NCBI RefSeq assembly: GCF_000196455.1
Contig: NC_014614.1
Location: 1,224,001-1,288,000, forward strand
Source of the DNA: Acetoanaerobium sticklandii
GTDB lineage: Bacteria; Bacillota; Clostridia; Peptostreptococcales; Filifactoraceae
DNA: 64,000 nucleotides
Direction of reading: 5' to 3'
Shown: positions 19,246-27,396 of the stretch, one piece after another
Layout of the letters: every line of letters starts with the position of its first letter
Position numbering within the stretch: position 1 is the stretch's first letter
Notes under the pieces: generated by a model
Databases searched by the model: none
Told to the model about the DNA's origin: nothing
Seen by the model: the letters and a program-made list of their open reading frames with translations, nothing else
Made by a program: the position numbers and the translations under genes

Positions 19246-19821
19246 TTATTGTAATTTACTTAGTATTTCATTAAGTTTATTTATGTTATCCTGTGTCCAA
19301 ATTTTCTCTAGAAATGGGGCTCTTCCAGAACCACGTCTGTATGCTTTATAATGGAGCTTATTTTTTTTATAGTACTCTTGATGATATTCTTCTGCTTCAT
19401 AAAAATCAGCTTGAGGAAGGAGCTTTATAGCCACTTGGTTTTCGAAAATATTTGATTTATCAAGTTCTGATAATAATTTGTTAGCTAATTGTTTTTCTTC
19501 ATCACTAGCATAAAAAATAGCTCCAAGATACTGTGAGCCTCTGTCTGCAAACTGTCCATAAGGGTCGGTAGGATTCATACTTTGAATGAATACTCCAAGA
19601 AGATTCTTATATGAAACCTCAGTTCCATCATACCAAATCTTTACAGCTTCATAATGGCCAGTTGAACCAGTACAAACCTCTTCATAGGTAGGAAACTTTT
19701 TATCACCGCCTGTATAACCTGATTTTACTTTTAAAACTCCAGGAGTTAAAACAAAAGGTGTCTCCATACACCAAAAACAACCACCAGCAAAAACAGCTTC
19801 TTTTATATTTGATTCATTCAT
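19246..19821 (-). CDS. msrA: Peptide methionine-S-sulfoxide reductase
   Basis: The protein has 191 residues and reduces methionine-S-sulfoxide in proteins, using thioredoxin. The catalytic motif AVFAGGCFWCMETPF has Cys15 at the active position. Some clostridia carry selenocysteine there; here it is a normal Cys codon. Other family features are GYTGG, GHYEAVKIWYD, and the long YxxAEEYHQEYYKKN segment. It is a monocistronic minus-strand gene. The trxA/trxB genes at 38-39 kb could supply the reductant. Confidence 0.96.
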   Translation of the reverse strand: MNESNIKEAVFAGGCFWCMETPFVLTPGVLKVKSGYTGGDKKFPTYEEVCTGSTGHYEAVKIWYDGTEVSYKNLLGVFIQSMNPTDPYGQFADRGSQYLGAIFYASDEEKQLANKLLSELDKSNIFENQVAIKLLPQADFYEAEEYHQEYYKKNKLHYKAYRRGSGRAPFLEKIWTQDNINKLNEILSKLQ

Positions 19822-20018
19822 GGTTTACCTCCAAGTATATATTTTTAGAAATTTATTTTTATAATACTTATTGATAATTTGATACCCAATTTAAAAAATA
19901 ATATACAGTTTAAGTATATTATTTTAAACAAGGCATAAAATTATATTATAAGCTTAGAGCTTTATTTGAAATGGTATAATATAATAGACAAAATCAATTA
20001 CAAAAGGAGATATTATAT

Positions 20019-20684
20019 ATGATTTCATTTAATAATAATTGGGATGATATTTTAAAAGATGAATTTGATAAACAATACTATTTAGAGTTAAGAGAATTTT
20101 TAATTAAGGAATACAAGAGCCATTTGATATATCCTGATAAATATAAAATATTTGAAGCACTTAAATTGACTGATTATGAAGATGTAAAAATTGTAATTTT
20201 AGGACAGGATCCATATCATGGGCCGAATCAAGCACATGGACTGGCATTTTCTGTTTCAATCGGAGTGCCTATTCCACCATCACTTCTTAACATATACAAG
20301 GAATTAGAGCGTGATATAAATTTTAGAATTCCAAATCATGGATACCTAGTAGACTGGTCAAAGCAAGGAGTACTTTTACTTAACACAGCATTAACTGTGA
20401 GAGCTGGGATGGCAAACTCCCATAGAGGAAAAGGATGGGAAGTATTTACAGACCAAGTAATTAGACTTCTTAGCTTAAGAGAAAAGCCTATGGTATTTTT
20501 ATTGTGGGGAAAAAATGCTGCAGAAAAAGAAGCTCTTATAGATACTAGTAAACATCTAGTACTAAAAGCACCACATCCTAGTCCGTTATCAGCACATAGA
20601 GGATTTCTTGGGTGTGGACATTTTTCGAAAGCAAATAAGTTTTTAATAAAAAATTCTATAGCTCCAATTAACTGGCAGCTATAG
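20019..20684 (+). CDS. ung: Uracil-DNA glycosylase (family 1)
   Basis: This 221-residue base-excision repair enzyme removes uracil from DNA. The catalytic Asp64 lies in the family motif GQDPYHGPNQAHGLAFSV, the uracil-binding region NTALTVRAG is present, and the DNA-intercalation loop HPSPLSAHRG is intact. An AAAGGAG site precedes the ATG, and an extended -10-like TGGTATAAT lies about 55 bases upstream. Its last ten codons form one arm of the terminator. Confidence 0.97.
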   Translation: MISFNNNWDDILKDEFDKQYYLELREFLIKEYKSHLIYPDKYKIFEALKLTDYEDVKIVILGQDPYHGPNQAHGLAFSVSIGVPIPPSLLNIYKELERDINFRIPNHGYLVDWSKQGVLLLNTALTVRAGMANSHRGKGWEVFTDQVIRLLSLREKPMVFLLWGKNAAEKEALIDTSKHLVLKAPHPSPLSAHRGFLGCGHFSKANKFLIKNSIAPINWQL

Positions 20685-20696
20685 AATTCAGGTTTT
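20652..20696 (+). terminator. Terminator embedded in the 3' end of ung
   Basis: AATTCTATAGCT (20652-20663) pairs perfectly with AGCTATAGAATT (20677-20688), followed by CAGG and five T. The left arm and loop encode the last residues of Ung, an economical overlap of coding and termination signals. Confidence 0.8.
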
Positions 20697-20709
20697 TAAT
20701 ATAAATATG

Positions 20710-21093
20710 CTATTTTTGATTATTCATTTGTGAGGTCATATATAGATGCTCTTCATACACCTCATTAACTAAGTCAGCAAATATCCAGTCTTTATTAGAA
20801 GGGGTGAGAGCGGAAGTGACTGGTCTTTCGATTTGATTTGTTTTAAATGCACTTACTAGCTGGTTTATTCTTTCACCATCAAAGCCACTAATCATCATAA
20901 ATTCAATTTCTGGTGCTTTTACTCCATCTTTTCTATCAGGAGTATAACCATCTAGGTCGTGCAAAAAGCCAGTTATGCAGTTTGACATTTCATTAGAAAT
21001 AAATTTTATATTTTCAAAACCATGGTTATTGAGTAATTCATGTATTTGCTTAGTTCTTTCATCATTTAGACCATAAAGTATGATTTTTTCCAT
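20710..21093 (-). CDS. DUF3783 domain protein
   Basis: This is a 127-residue soluble protein. The C-terminal half (PEIEFMMISGFDGERINQLV...ALTPSNKDWIFADLVNEVYEEH) matches the DUF3783 pattern as I remember it, a small clostridial family of unknown function. The N-terminus reads like a short receiver-type or Rossmann-like alpha/beta start (KIILYGLNDERTKQIHELLNNHG). It converges with ung and is divergent from the PrsW gene. No function is proposed. Confidence 0.65.
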   Translation of the reverse strand: MEKIILYGLNDERTKQIHELLNNHGFENIKFISNEMSNCITGFLHDLDGYTPDRKDGVKAPEIEFMMISGFDGERINQLVSAFKTNQIERPVTSALTPSNKDWIFADLVNEVYEEHLYMTSQMNNQK

Positions 21094-21182
21094 TTTGATT
21101 CTCCTTTAAAAATATTTTATGAAACTTTAAGTTATATTATATCCGAATTAAGCAATAATAAAACTAAAAACTAGGAGGAATT

Positions 21183-21890
21183 ATGGATTTTAAATTAGTA
21201 ATTTTAGCTGTAGCACCTGCAATAACATTGGTTTTATTTATATATTTCTTTGATAAACACGATAAAGAACCAATTTCATTGCTTTTAAAAGTTTTTCTCT
21301 TTGGAGCCCTAGCTGTGGTACCAATTGTTTATGTAGAAGATTTATTAATGACATTTAATATTTTTCCAGGACTCGCTTCAGCTTTTTATGTTTCATTTAT
21401 AGTTGCAGGTTTTACAGAGGAATTTTTTAAAAGATTAGTAGTTATGAAAATTGCATTTAAGAATCAGCATTACTCAGAAAAGTTAGATGGCATAGTGTAC
21501 AGTGTTATGGCTTCGCTGGGATTTGCTACTGTAGAAAACATTATGTATGTGGCAATTTCTTTTAAAGATGATATATATGTAGGAATAACAAGAGCTTTTT
21601 TATCTGTGCCTGCTCATATGTTATTTGGAATAAGTATGGGTTACTATCTTTCACGTAGCAAATATGCCAGTAGCACCTATGATGCAAACAAATATTATAA
21701 AAAATCTTTAATAGTGCCTATGATTCTGCACGGGACATTTAATTTTATATTGCTTTCAAATCATCCTCTGCTAATTATTGTATTTATACCATATTTGATA
21801 TACCTATGGTCTGTGAGTATTAAAAGACTAAAGATATATCAGCTAGAATCAAAAAATGAATCTGAGTATGAAAACATGATTGATAACTAG
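21183..21890 (+). CDS. PrsW-family intramembrane metalloprotease
   Basis: This is a 235-residue, multi-pass membrane protein with the PrsW/CAAX-like signatures: GFTEEFFKRLVV (paired glutamates), ENIMYV, PAHMLFGISMGYY and HGTFNFIL. These supply the presumed metal-binding Glu and His residues inside the membrane. In Bacillus, PrsW starts cleavage of the anti-sigma factor RsiW. No sigma/anti-sigma pair is nearby, so the substrate here is unknown. An inositol-monophosphatase-like gene follows on the same strand. Confidence 0.88.
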   Translation: MDFKLVILAVAPAITLVLFIYFFDKHDKEPISLLLKVFLFGALAVVPIVYVEDLLMTFNIFPGLASAFYVSFIVAGFTEEFFKRLVVMKIAFKNQHYSEKLDGIVYSVMASLGFATVENIMYVAISFKDDIYVGITRAFLSVPAHMLFGISMGYYLSRSKYASSTYDANKYYKKSLIVPMILHGTFNFILLSNHPLLIIVFIPYLIYLWSVSIKRLKIYQLESKNESEYENMIDN

Positions 21891-21949
21891 ATTAAATTGT
21901 AAAGTTGAAATTGTATTTAATTTTTTTTATTAGGAAAGGAAGTATTGTT

Positions 21950-22726
21950 ATGGTGAATTCATATGAAAATAAGGCTATGTTAAACGATGCAATTGAAATT
22001 GCAAAAAAAGCAGGAGAATACTTAAAGGAAATGTTTCATTCTCAATTTAATATAGAGTATAAGGGAGATAGCGATTTAGTTACTGATGCTGATTATGGCG
22101 CTGAAAGGATTATCATTAATGAAATTAAAAGACTTTATCCAAATTGCAGCATTTTATCTGAGGAAGCTGGAGAGCTAAATAAAGAGTCAAGGTATAAATG
22201 GGTAGTAGATCCACTAGATGGAACTGTAAATTTTTCAAAAGGGATACCAATATTTGGTGTTATTCTTGCTGTACTAGAAGATGAGGTACCAATCGTAGGA
22301 GTTCATTATATTCCTATGTTTAATGAAATTTATTATGCAGTTAAAGGTGGAGGAAGTTTTTTAAACGGTAAGCAAATAACAGTTTCCAGTCGTAGCAAGC
22401 TATCAGATTTTATTATTGGCCTTGGAGATTTTAATATTGGAAGAGATGAAAAAATGAAACAAAGAGACAACGAGCTGTTAAATCAAATAACAGCTCAGCT
22501 TTCACCACTCACCATGAGAACAAAAATATTTGGAGCTGCATGCTATGACCTCGCTTGTATAGCATCGGGGAAAACAGATGCTCTATTATATGCTTTTTCT
22601 AATCCTTGGGATGTTTTGGCTGGAAGCTTAATTATTAAAGAAGCAGGCGGCGAAATTTTGATAATCGATGATTTAACTATCTATTCCAGTGGAAAATGTT
22701 TAGATGAGTTAAAAAAAGTTTTCTAA
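21950..22726 (+). CDS. Inositol monophosphatase-family phosphatase
   Basis: The 258-residue protein has the metal-dependent sugar-phosphatase motifs. SEEAG and WVVDPLDGTVNFSKG carry metal-binding acids, and WDVLAGSLIIKEAGG closes the site. Family members hydrolyse inositol phosphates, fructose-1,6-bisphosphate or 3'-phosphoadenosine phosphate, and the substrate cannot be chosen from sequence. An upstream TTG reading would add a hydrophobic lead. The ATG at 21950 has an AGGAAAGGA site at proper distance and is preferred. Confidence 0.88.
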   Translation: MVNSYENKAMLNDAIEIAKKAGEYLKEMFHSQFNIEYKGDSDLVTDADYGAERIIINEIKRLYPNCSILSEEAGELNKESRYKWVVDPLDGTVNFSKGIPIFGVILAVLEDEVPIVGVHYIPMFNEIYYAVKGGGSFLNGKQITVSSRSKLSDFIIGLGDFNIGRDEKMKQRDNELLNQITAQLSPLTMRTKIFGAACYDLACIASGKTDALLYAFSNPWDVLAGSLIIKEAGGEILIIDDLTIYSSGKCLDELKKVF

Positions 22727-22791
22727 ATGTTATTTTTTTAATAAATAGGGTAAATACAAAAATGTGTAAAAAATAATTGAGGAGGCTTAAT

Positions 22792-23142
22792 ATGAGTAAT
22801 TATCATGAACCTGTAGAATTACTAAACGAAAAAACAAGAAATATTACAAGAGCCATCAACAGTTTGAAAGAAGAGTTAGAAGCCGTTGATTGGTATAATC
22901 AGAGAGTTGAGGCATCTAGTGATGAGGAATTAAAAGCAATAATGGCACATAATAGAGATGAAGAAATAGAACATGCTTGTATGACTTTGGAATGGCTTAG
23001 AAGAAATATGGATGGATGGGATGAGGAATTAAAAACTTACTTATTTACAAGTGGCCCTATTACTTCAATTGAAGGTCAAGAACAAGCAAGTGATGCTCCA
23101 TCAAATTCAGGAAATGGTTTAAACATTGGTAAAATGAAATAA
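22792..23142 (+). CDS. Encapsulated ferritin-like protein (encapsulin cargo)
   Basis: This 116-residue protein consists of two long helices, as in EncFtn half-ferritins. The metal-site motif is HNRDEEIEHACMTLEWLRRNM (Glu and His three residues apart), and an earlier conserved Glu lies in LKEELEAVDWYNQRVEAS. The decamer made of such subunits oxidises ferrous iron inside encapsulin shells. After the helices a flexible linker (QEQASDAPSNSGN) leads to GLNIGKMK, which looks like a cargo-loading peptide. GAGGAGG sits six bases before the ATG. The shell gene starts 14 bases downstream. Confidence 0.93.
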   Translation: MSNYHEPVELLNEKTRNITRAINSLKEELEAVDWYNQRVEASSDEELKAIMAHNRDEEIEHACMTLEWLRRNMDGWDEELKTYLFTSGPITSIEGQEQASDAPSNSGNGLNIGKMK

Positions 23143-23156
23143 AAGGAGGATTTATT

Positions 23157-23951
23157 ATGAGCATGTTAAAAAGAAATATAGCACCTATGCCATCTAAGGT
23201 TTGGGACGAAATAGATGAAAGAGCTAAAACTGTGCTTACGAACATACTTTCAGCAAGAAAAGTTGTTCATGTTGAAGGACCTATGGGATGGGATTATGCT
23301 GTAGTGCCAGAGGGAAGGCTCGATATCATAGATAAAAATGAAGACTCTGATGTCAGTGTGGGAACATATAGAGTTAAGCCACTACTTGAAGCAAGAATTT
23401 CTTTTGAGCTTGATAGATGGGAACTCGACAATATAACAAGAGGAGCGAAGGATATAGATTTAGAAGCTCTTGAAGAAGCTACAAAAAAGCTAGCACTTTT
23501 TGAAGAAAATCTAATATACAACGGCTATGAGAAAGCAGATATAAAAGGATTAAAAGAAGTTGCTGCACATAATTTAGGTTTTGGTAAAGATGCAGTTTCA
23601 ATTTTATCGGCAATTTCTGAAGCTAGATTTCTCCTTATGGAATCCTATGTAGAGAAACCTTATTCTCTAGTGGTAGGTAGAGAGGCTTATAAACTTTTAA
23701 ATACTGTTCATGAAGGCTATCCGCTTATAAAAACAGTTTCTTCAATAATTGATGGCAAAGTAATACTTAGCGAAGCTGTAGAAGGGGCGTTTTTAATGCC
23801 TTATGACCATGAAGATATAGAGTTAACTATAGGTCAAGATTTTTCTATAGGATATGAAAATCATGATGATAAAAAAATAAAGCTATTTATAACTGAGTCA
23901 TTGACTTTTAGAGTGCTAGATGAAAAGCTGATAGTGAAATTTAATATTTAA
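23157..23951 (+). CDS. Encapsulin shell protein (family 1, HK97-like fold)
   Basis: This 264-residue protein is recognised by its conserved N-terminus (MLKRNIAPMPSKVWDEIDERAKTVL), by GPMGWDYAVVPEGRL, and by the C-terminal EAVEGAFLMPYDHEDIELTIGQDFSIGYE...FITESLTFRV. Sixty or more copies assemble into an icosahedral protein nanocompartment that encloses cargo carrying a C-terminal loading peptide. The gene directly before it encodes an encapsulated ferritin with such a tail, so the particle should be an iron-storage compartment. A strong AAAGGAGG precedes the start. The extradiol-dioxygenase-like gene follows after 32 bases without a terminator. Confidence 0.95.
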   Translation: MSMLKRNIAPMPSKVWDEIDERAKTVLTNILSARKVVHVEGPMGWDYAVVPEGRLDIIDKNEDSDVSVGTYRVKPLLEARISFELDRWELDNITRGAKDIDLEALEEATKKLALFEENLIYNGYEKADIKGLKEVAAHNLGFGKDAVSILSAISEARFLLMESYVEKPYSLVVGREAYKLLNTVHEGYPLIKTVSSIIDGKVILSEAVEGAFLMPYDHEDIELTIGQDFSIGYENHDDKKIKLFITESLTFRVLDEKLIVKFNI

Positions 23952-23983
23952 TATCATAAGCCCCAAAAATGGAGGGATATGTC

Positions 23984-24748
23984 ATGAAGATGCCAGTGAT
24001 ATTTGTAGGTCATGGTTCTCCTATGAATGCTATTGAGGACAATGAATTTACGAAAACTTGGGAAGAATTAGGCAGAAGTCTTGTTAAGCCAGCTGGAATA
24101 GTTGTTATATCTGCCCACTGGTATACAAAAGGAAGCTATACTTCAAATGAACTTGATCCAAAAATGATTTATGACATGTATGGATTTCCTAAGGAACTTT
24201 ACGATTTAAAATATCCCGTAAAAGGGTCTGATGAATTAGCTAGTAGAATTATTGAAAAAACTAGCGATTTAATATCAATAGATAACGATTGGGGAATAGA
24301 CCATGGTACATGGTCTGTATTATGTAGAATGTTTCCAGATGCAGATATTCCTGTTGTTCAAATAAGCATCGACCATAACAAATCATTTAGAGAGCACTAT
24401 GAAATTGGAAAGATGTTAAAATCATTTAGGGATGAGTCTATACTGCTAATTTCTAGCGGTAATGTTGTTCATAATCTTTCACTTATAAACTGGGGGATGG
24501 ATAATGGATATTCTTGGGCTCAGGAATTTGATGATTATATTAAATCAAATATTCTTTCTAAAAATTTTGATGACGTAATAAATTATAAGAATGCAGGAAG
24601 CTGTGCAGAGAAAGCATTTTATACTCCAGATCATTATATTCCATTGCTGTATATGCTAGGCTCATGCGACTTAGCTGATAACATAAAAGCCTTCAATGAT
24701 AAATGTCTCATGGGTGCGATGTCTATGACGGGATATATAACTCAGTAA
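23984..24748 (+). CDS. Class III extradiol dioxygenase family protein (DODA/YgiD-like)
   Basis: This 254-residue protein has the metal-ligand histidines of the LigB/DODA fold: FVGHGSPMNAIED, ISAHWYTKGSYT, WGIDHGTWSVL and SGNVVHNLSLINWG. E. coli YgiD opens the ring of L-DOPA with oxygen. In a strict anaerobe that reaction is unlikely to be the daily role, so the substrate is unknown. ATG 23984 is preferred because GGAGGG lies seven bases upstream. It appears to be the third gene of the encapsulin operon and ends at a strong terminator. Confidence 0.85.
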   Translation: MKMPVIFVGHGSPMNAIEDNEFTKTWEELGRSLVKPAGIVVISAHWYTKGSYTSNELDPKMIYDMYGFPKELYDLKYPVKGSDELASRIIEKTSDLISIDNDWGIDHGTWSVLCRMFPDADIPVVQISIDHNKSFREHYEIGKMLKSFRDESILLISSGNVVHNLSLINWGMDNGYSWAQEFDDYIKSNILSKNFDDVINYKNAGSCAEKAFYTPDHYIPLLYMLGSCDLADNIKAFNDKCLMGAMSMTGYITQ

Positions 24749-24776
24749 AAGTTATATGAATTAATTAAACAAAAAT

Positions 24777-24861
24777 AAAGCCCTTTAAATATGAACTCAT
24801 TTGCTAAAAGTTAAATTTTGAATTAACTTTACCAAATGAGCTCAATTAAAAGGGCTTTTTT
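24777..24861. terminator. Long bidirectional terminator after the encapsulin operon
   Basis: An outer stem (AAAGCCCTTT with AAAAGGGCTT) and inner stems (CTCATTTG with CAAATGAG, AGTTAA with TTAACT) make an 85-base composite hairpin ending in T6. It lies between converging genes and can serve both. Confidence 0.85.
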
Positions 24862-24863
24862 CT

Positions 24864-25412
24864 TTATTGAGTTACTATCTTTATTACCTCATCAAGTGAA
24901 GCATTACTAGGTATTCTAAATGTACCAGCTTTAATTTTTGTTTCAGCATTTAGCTCTATAAGTCTTGAAATAAAGCTTTCTTTAGATGAAATAATATTGT
25001 TTTCATAAAGAGCATTTGCAACTTTGTCAGATGAGCTCCCAGGAGCAATCGAAATATTTCTGATTGTCACTTCAGCTTGGGCTGATATATTTTCAGTTTG
25101 TTTATCTGAGGTAACATTATTAGTAGTATCTTCTTTAGATACTTCGTTTTTATCAGTAGTATCGTTTGAAGCTTCAGGTACTTTGTTTGTATCCTCTGAG
25201 CTAGAGCTGTTTTGAGCTATCTCTGTATTTGTTTCAGTAGAATTTAAATCGTTGCTAGTAGAAATAGGAATAATTTTTTCAATATTTTCAGGTAGAGATA
25301 TATTAAACCATCCATGGAGCTGATATGTCGAAATTAATATAATAATCAATAAAACTGCTCCTCCAAAAATTAAATCACTAATCTCATATATAAAATCTTT
25401 TAGTTTATCCAT
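24864..25412 (-). CDS. Membrane-anchored protein with MltG LysM-like subdomain but no catalytic domain
   Basis: The protein has 182 residues. One N-terminal membrane helix is visible (GGAVLLIIILISTYQL, about 17-32). About 70 residues of Ser/Thr/Asn/Glu-rich low-complexity linker follow. The C-terminal part (about 112-182: VTIRNISIAPGSSSDKVANALYENNIIS...IKAGTFRIPSNASLDEVIKIVT) matches the LysM-like start of the YceG/MltG lytic transglycosylases. The catalytic YceG domain that normally follows is absent. It is probably a small peptidoglycan-associated or cell-division-related protein, by inference only. Confidence 0.7.
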   Translation of the reverse strand: MDKLKDFIYEISDLIFGGAVLLIIILISTYQLHGWFNISLPENIEKIIPISTSNDLNSTETNTEIAQNSSSSEDTNKVPEASNDTTDKNEVSKEDTTNNVTSDKQTENISAQAEVTIRNISIAPGSSSDKVANALYENNIISSKESFISRLIELNAETKIKAGTFRIPSNASLDEVIKIVTQ

Positions 25413-25508
25413 TTCCTTTACACCTCGTGTTCAAATTAAAAATAGTCAATTGTATTTTTCTATTATATAATAAATTGTAGCAATTATGAAGTAACAAAGG
25501 AGATAAAT

Positions 25509-26045
25509 ATGCACAAGGACATTAATAATCAGTTATCAAAACTCCAAATCAGAGAAATTCTTGAAGAAGATGCTGTGATAACCTTAAAATTAGTTTTAGA
25601 GATGGCTGATGAATCAGACAATTATCCATTTACATCTGAAGATTATGCTATGTCGATTGAGAACCAGCGCTCATTCATAAACTATATGAATAGTTTAGAT
25701 AATTGCATATTTTTAGGTGCTTTTATAGAAAATGAGCTTTGTGGAATACTTTACTTAGAAGGTGGGAGAAGACAAAGGACTCACCATATTTGTAATTTAG
25801 GAATGGGAGTAAAAAAAGAGTACTGGAATAATAAAATTGGCTCGGCTTTGATGTCAAAGGCCATGGAGTTTGTATATGATAGTGAGCATATTGCAAAGAT
25901 TGATTTACAGGTTAGAATAGATAATAAGTATGCGATTGCTCTCTATAAAAAATTTGGTTTTGAAATTGAGGGTAAGAATAAAAGAGCTTTGTTTATTGAT
26001 GGAGATTTTGTCGACTATTTAAACATGGGCAAAGTAATAGATTAG
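25509..26045 (+). CDS. GNAT-family N-acetyltransferase (RimJ/RimL-like)
   Basis: The 178-residue protein has the acetyl-CoA binding region of the GNAT fold (LGMGVKKEYWNNKIGSALMSKAMEF), followed by IDLQVRIDNKYAIALYKKFGFEIEGK, a RimJ/RimL or ribosomal-protein acetyltransferase pattern. The substrate cannot be predicted. A strong AAAGGAG precedes the ATG. The signal peptidase gene begins 17 bases after its stop, suggesting cotranscription. Confidence 0.85.
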   Translation: MHKDINNQLSKLQIREILEEDAVITLKLVLEMADESDNYPFTSEDYAMSIENQRSFINYMNSLDNCIFLGAFIENELCGILYLEGGRRQRTHHICNLGMGVKKEYWNNKIGSALMSKAMEFVYDSEHIAKIDLQVRIDNKYAIALYKKFGFEIEGKNKRALFIDGDFVDYLNMGKVID

Positions 26046-26062
26046 ACTATGAGGTGAGTTTA

Positions 26063-26593
26063 TTGAGCGATAATGTAAAAAAAGAAATTTTTGAATGGCT
26101 TAAAACTATAGCGATAGCAGGAGCGATGGCTCTGCTTATAACAAGCTTTGTAAGACCTACACTGGTTAGAGGAGTGTCTATGTTTCCAACTTTGGAAGAA
26201 AATGATTATTTACTTATTTATAGACAGGCATATAGAAGTGACCTGCCAGAGCATGGAGATATCATAGTTTTTAAATCGCATTTACTACAAACAAATGGGA
26301 AAGAAAAAGATTTAGTTAAAAGAGTTATAGGAGTTCCTGGCGACCATGTTGTTGTAATGGATGGAAAAGTATTTGTCAATGATGAGGAGCTAAGTGAAGC
26401 CTATATTAATGGAAATTATACAGATGGAAATGTAGATGAAATAGTACCTGATGGATATATTTTTGCTATGGGAGATAATAGACCCAATAGCTTAGATAGT
26501 AGAGAAGAGTCCGTGGGGATGATTCCTTTAGATGATATTATAGGAAAAGTATTTATTAGACTTTATCCATTTAATAAGATTACTACATTATAG
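26063..26593 (+). CDS. lepB: Signal peptidase I
   Basis: The protein has about 176 residues. One N-terminal membrane helix (about 14-30) is followed by the catalytic Ser39 in RGVSMFPTL and the general-base Lys86 in DLVKRVIGVPGD. The conserved box MGDNRPNSLDSREE follows. It cuts signal peptides from exported proteins at the outer face of the membrane. The GTG at 26054 overlaps the GAGG site, so the TTG at 26063 with eight-base spacing is preferred. Confidence 0.95.
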   Translation: MSDNVKKEIFEWLKTIAIAGAMALLITSFVRPTLVRGVSMFPTLEENDYLLIYRQAYRSDLPEHGDIIVFKSHLLQTNGKEKDLVKRVIGVPGDHVVVMDGKVFVNDEELSEAYINGNYTDGNVDEIVPDGYIFAMGDNRPNSLDSREESVGMIPLDDIIGKVFIRLYPFNKITTL

Positions 26594-26608
26594 TTAGGTG
26601 ACGTGGCA

Positions 26609-27382
26609 ATGATAGGAATTAGTGCTTTGAGTTACGATTTAGAACAAAAGATTACTTTGTTTCATGAATACAAGGATATAGAATTTATTGAATATGGGAT
26701 AGATGAAGCTACAGATATCGAAGCTTTGAACCATCATATGAGCAAAAAAGAGAATAAAGATATAAAAATCAGCATCCATTTGCCATTGAAAACTAACCTT
26801 GTAGAAGATATAGGGTTTCTTAGAGATGCCAATTTTAACTATGTTAGTAATATTATTAGAGAGGTTAGCTATTTGAAACCTCTCTATTTTAATACTCATT
26901 TAGGAAATGTATTTTATAGTAAATATACTTCAAATTATAAAAATTATATCCAAAAAGCAAATGAGTTTATTCAAAGACTATTAGTAGAATTTCCTAATAT
27001 AAATATCTACACAGAAAATGTTTATAGTTTTTTAAATCAAGCTAGCAGTGATTTATGTGCTGTTGGTACTAAGCCTATAGAATTCATGGATTTGTTTGAA
27101 ATAGCGAATAATAAATCGTTAGGGTTCTGCTTTGACCTAGGGCACGCATTGATTCAAGATGAAGATTTTAGCAATGTAATCAAAAACTATAATTCTATGC
27201 TTCATTTTAACTTAAATGATAAAACCTCAGATCAGCATTTAGGGCTTTCAAAAACGGGTAAATATACAAAGAAATTTTTTTATGAGCTTATAGATAAGTA
27301 TGGTTTTAGTTATATAGTTTTAGAACTTGATAGTTCAAAAGCAAAGGAAACTATAGAAATTTTAGAATTAAATAAACTCTAA
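26609..27382 (+). CDS. Sugar phosphate isomerase/epimerase-like TIM-barrel protein
   Basis: The 257-residue protein matches the xylose-isomerase-like / AP-endonuclease-2 TIM barrel. Visible features are ISIHLPLKTN, FNTHLGN, IYTENV, LGFCFDLGHAL, LHFNLNDKTSDQHLG and a C-terminal Glu in YIVLELD. The His, Glu and Asp residues on these strands would form the metal site. The substrate is unknown. ATG 26609 is preferred to GTG 26603 because of spacing from AGGTG at 26596-26600. It lies between lepB and the nucleoside kinase in a compact run. Confidence 0.75.
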   Translation: MIGISALSYDLEQKITLFHEYKDIEFIEYGIDEATDIEALNHHMSKKENKDIKISIHLPLKTNLVEDIGFLRDANFNYVSNIIREVSYLKPLYFNTHLGNVFYSKYTSNYKNYIQKANEFIQRLLVEFPNINIYTENVYSFLNQASSDLCAVGTKPIEFMDLFEIANNKSLGFCFDLGHALIQDEDFSNVIKNYNSMLHFNLNDKTSDQHLGLSKTGKYTKKFFYELIDKYGFSYIVLELDSSKAKETIEILELNKL

Positions 27383-27396
27383 AGGAGATGATAGTC

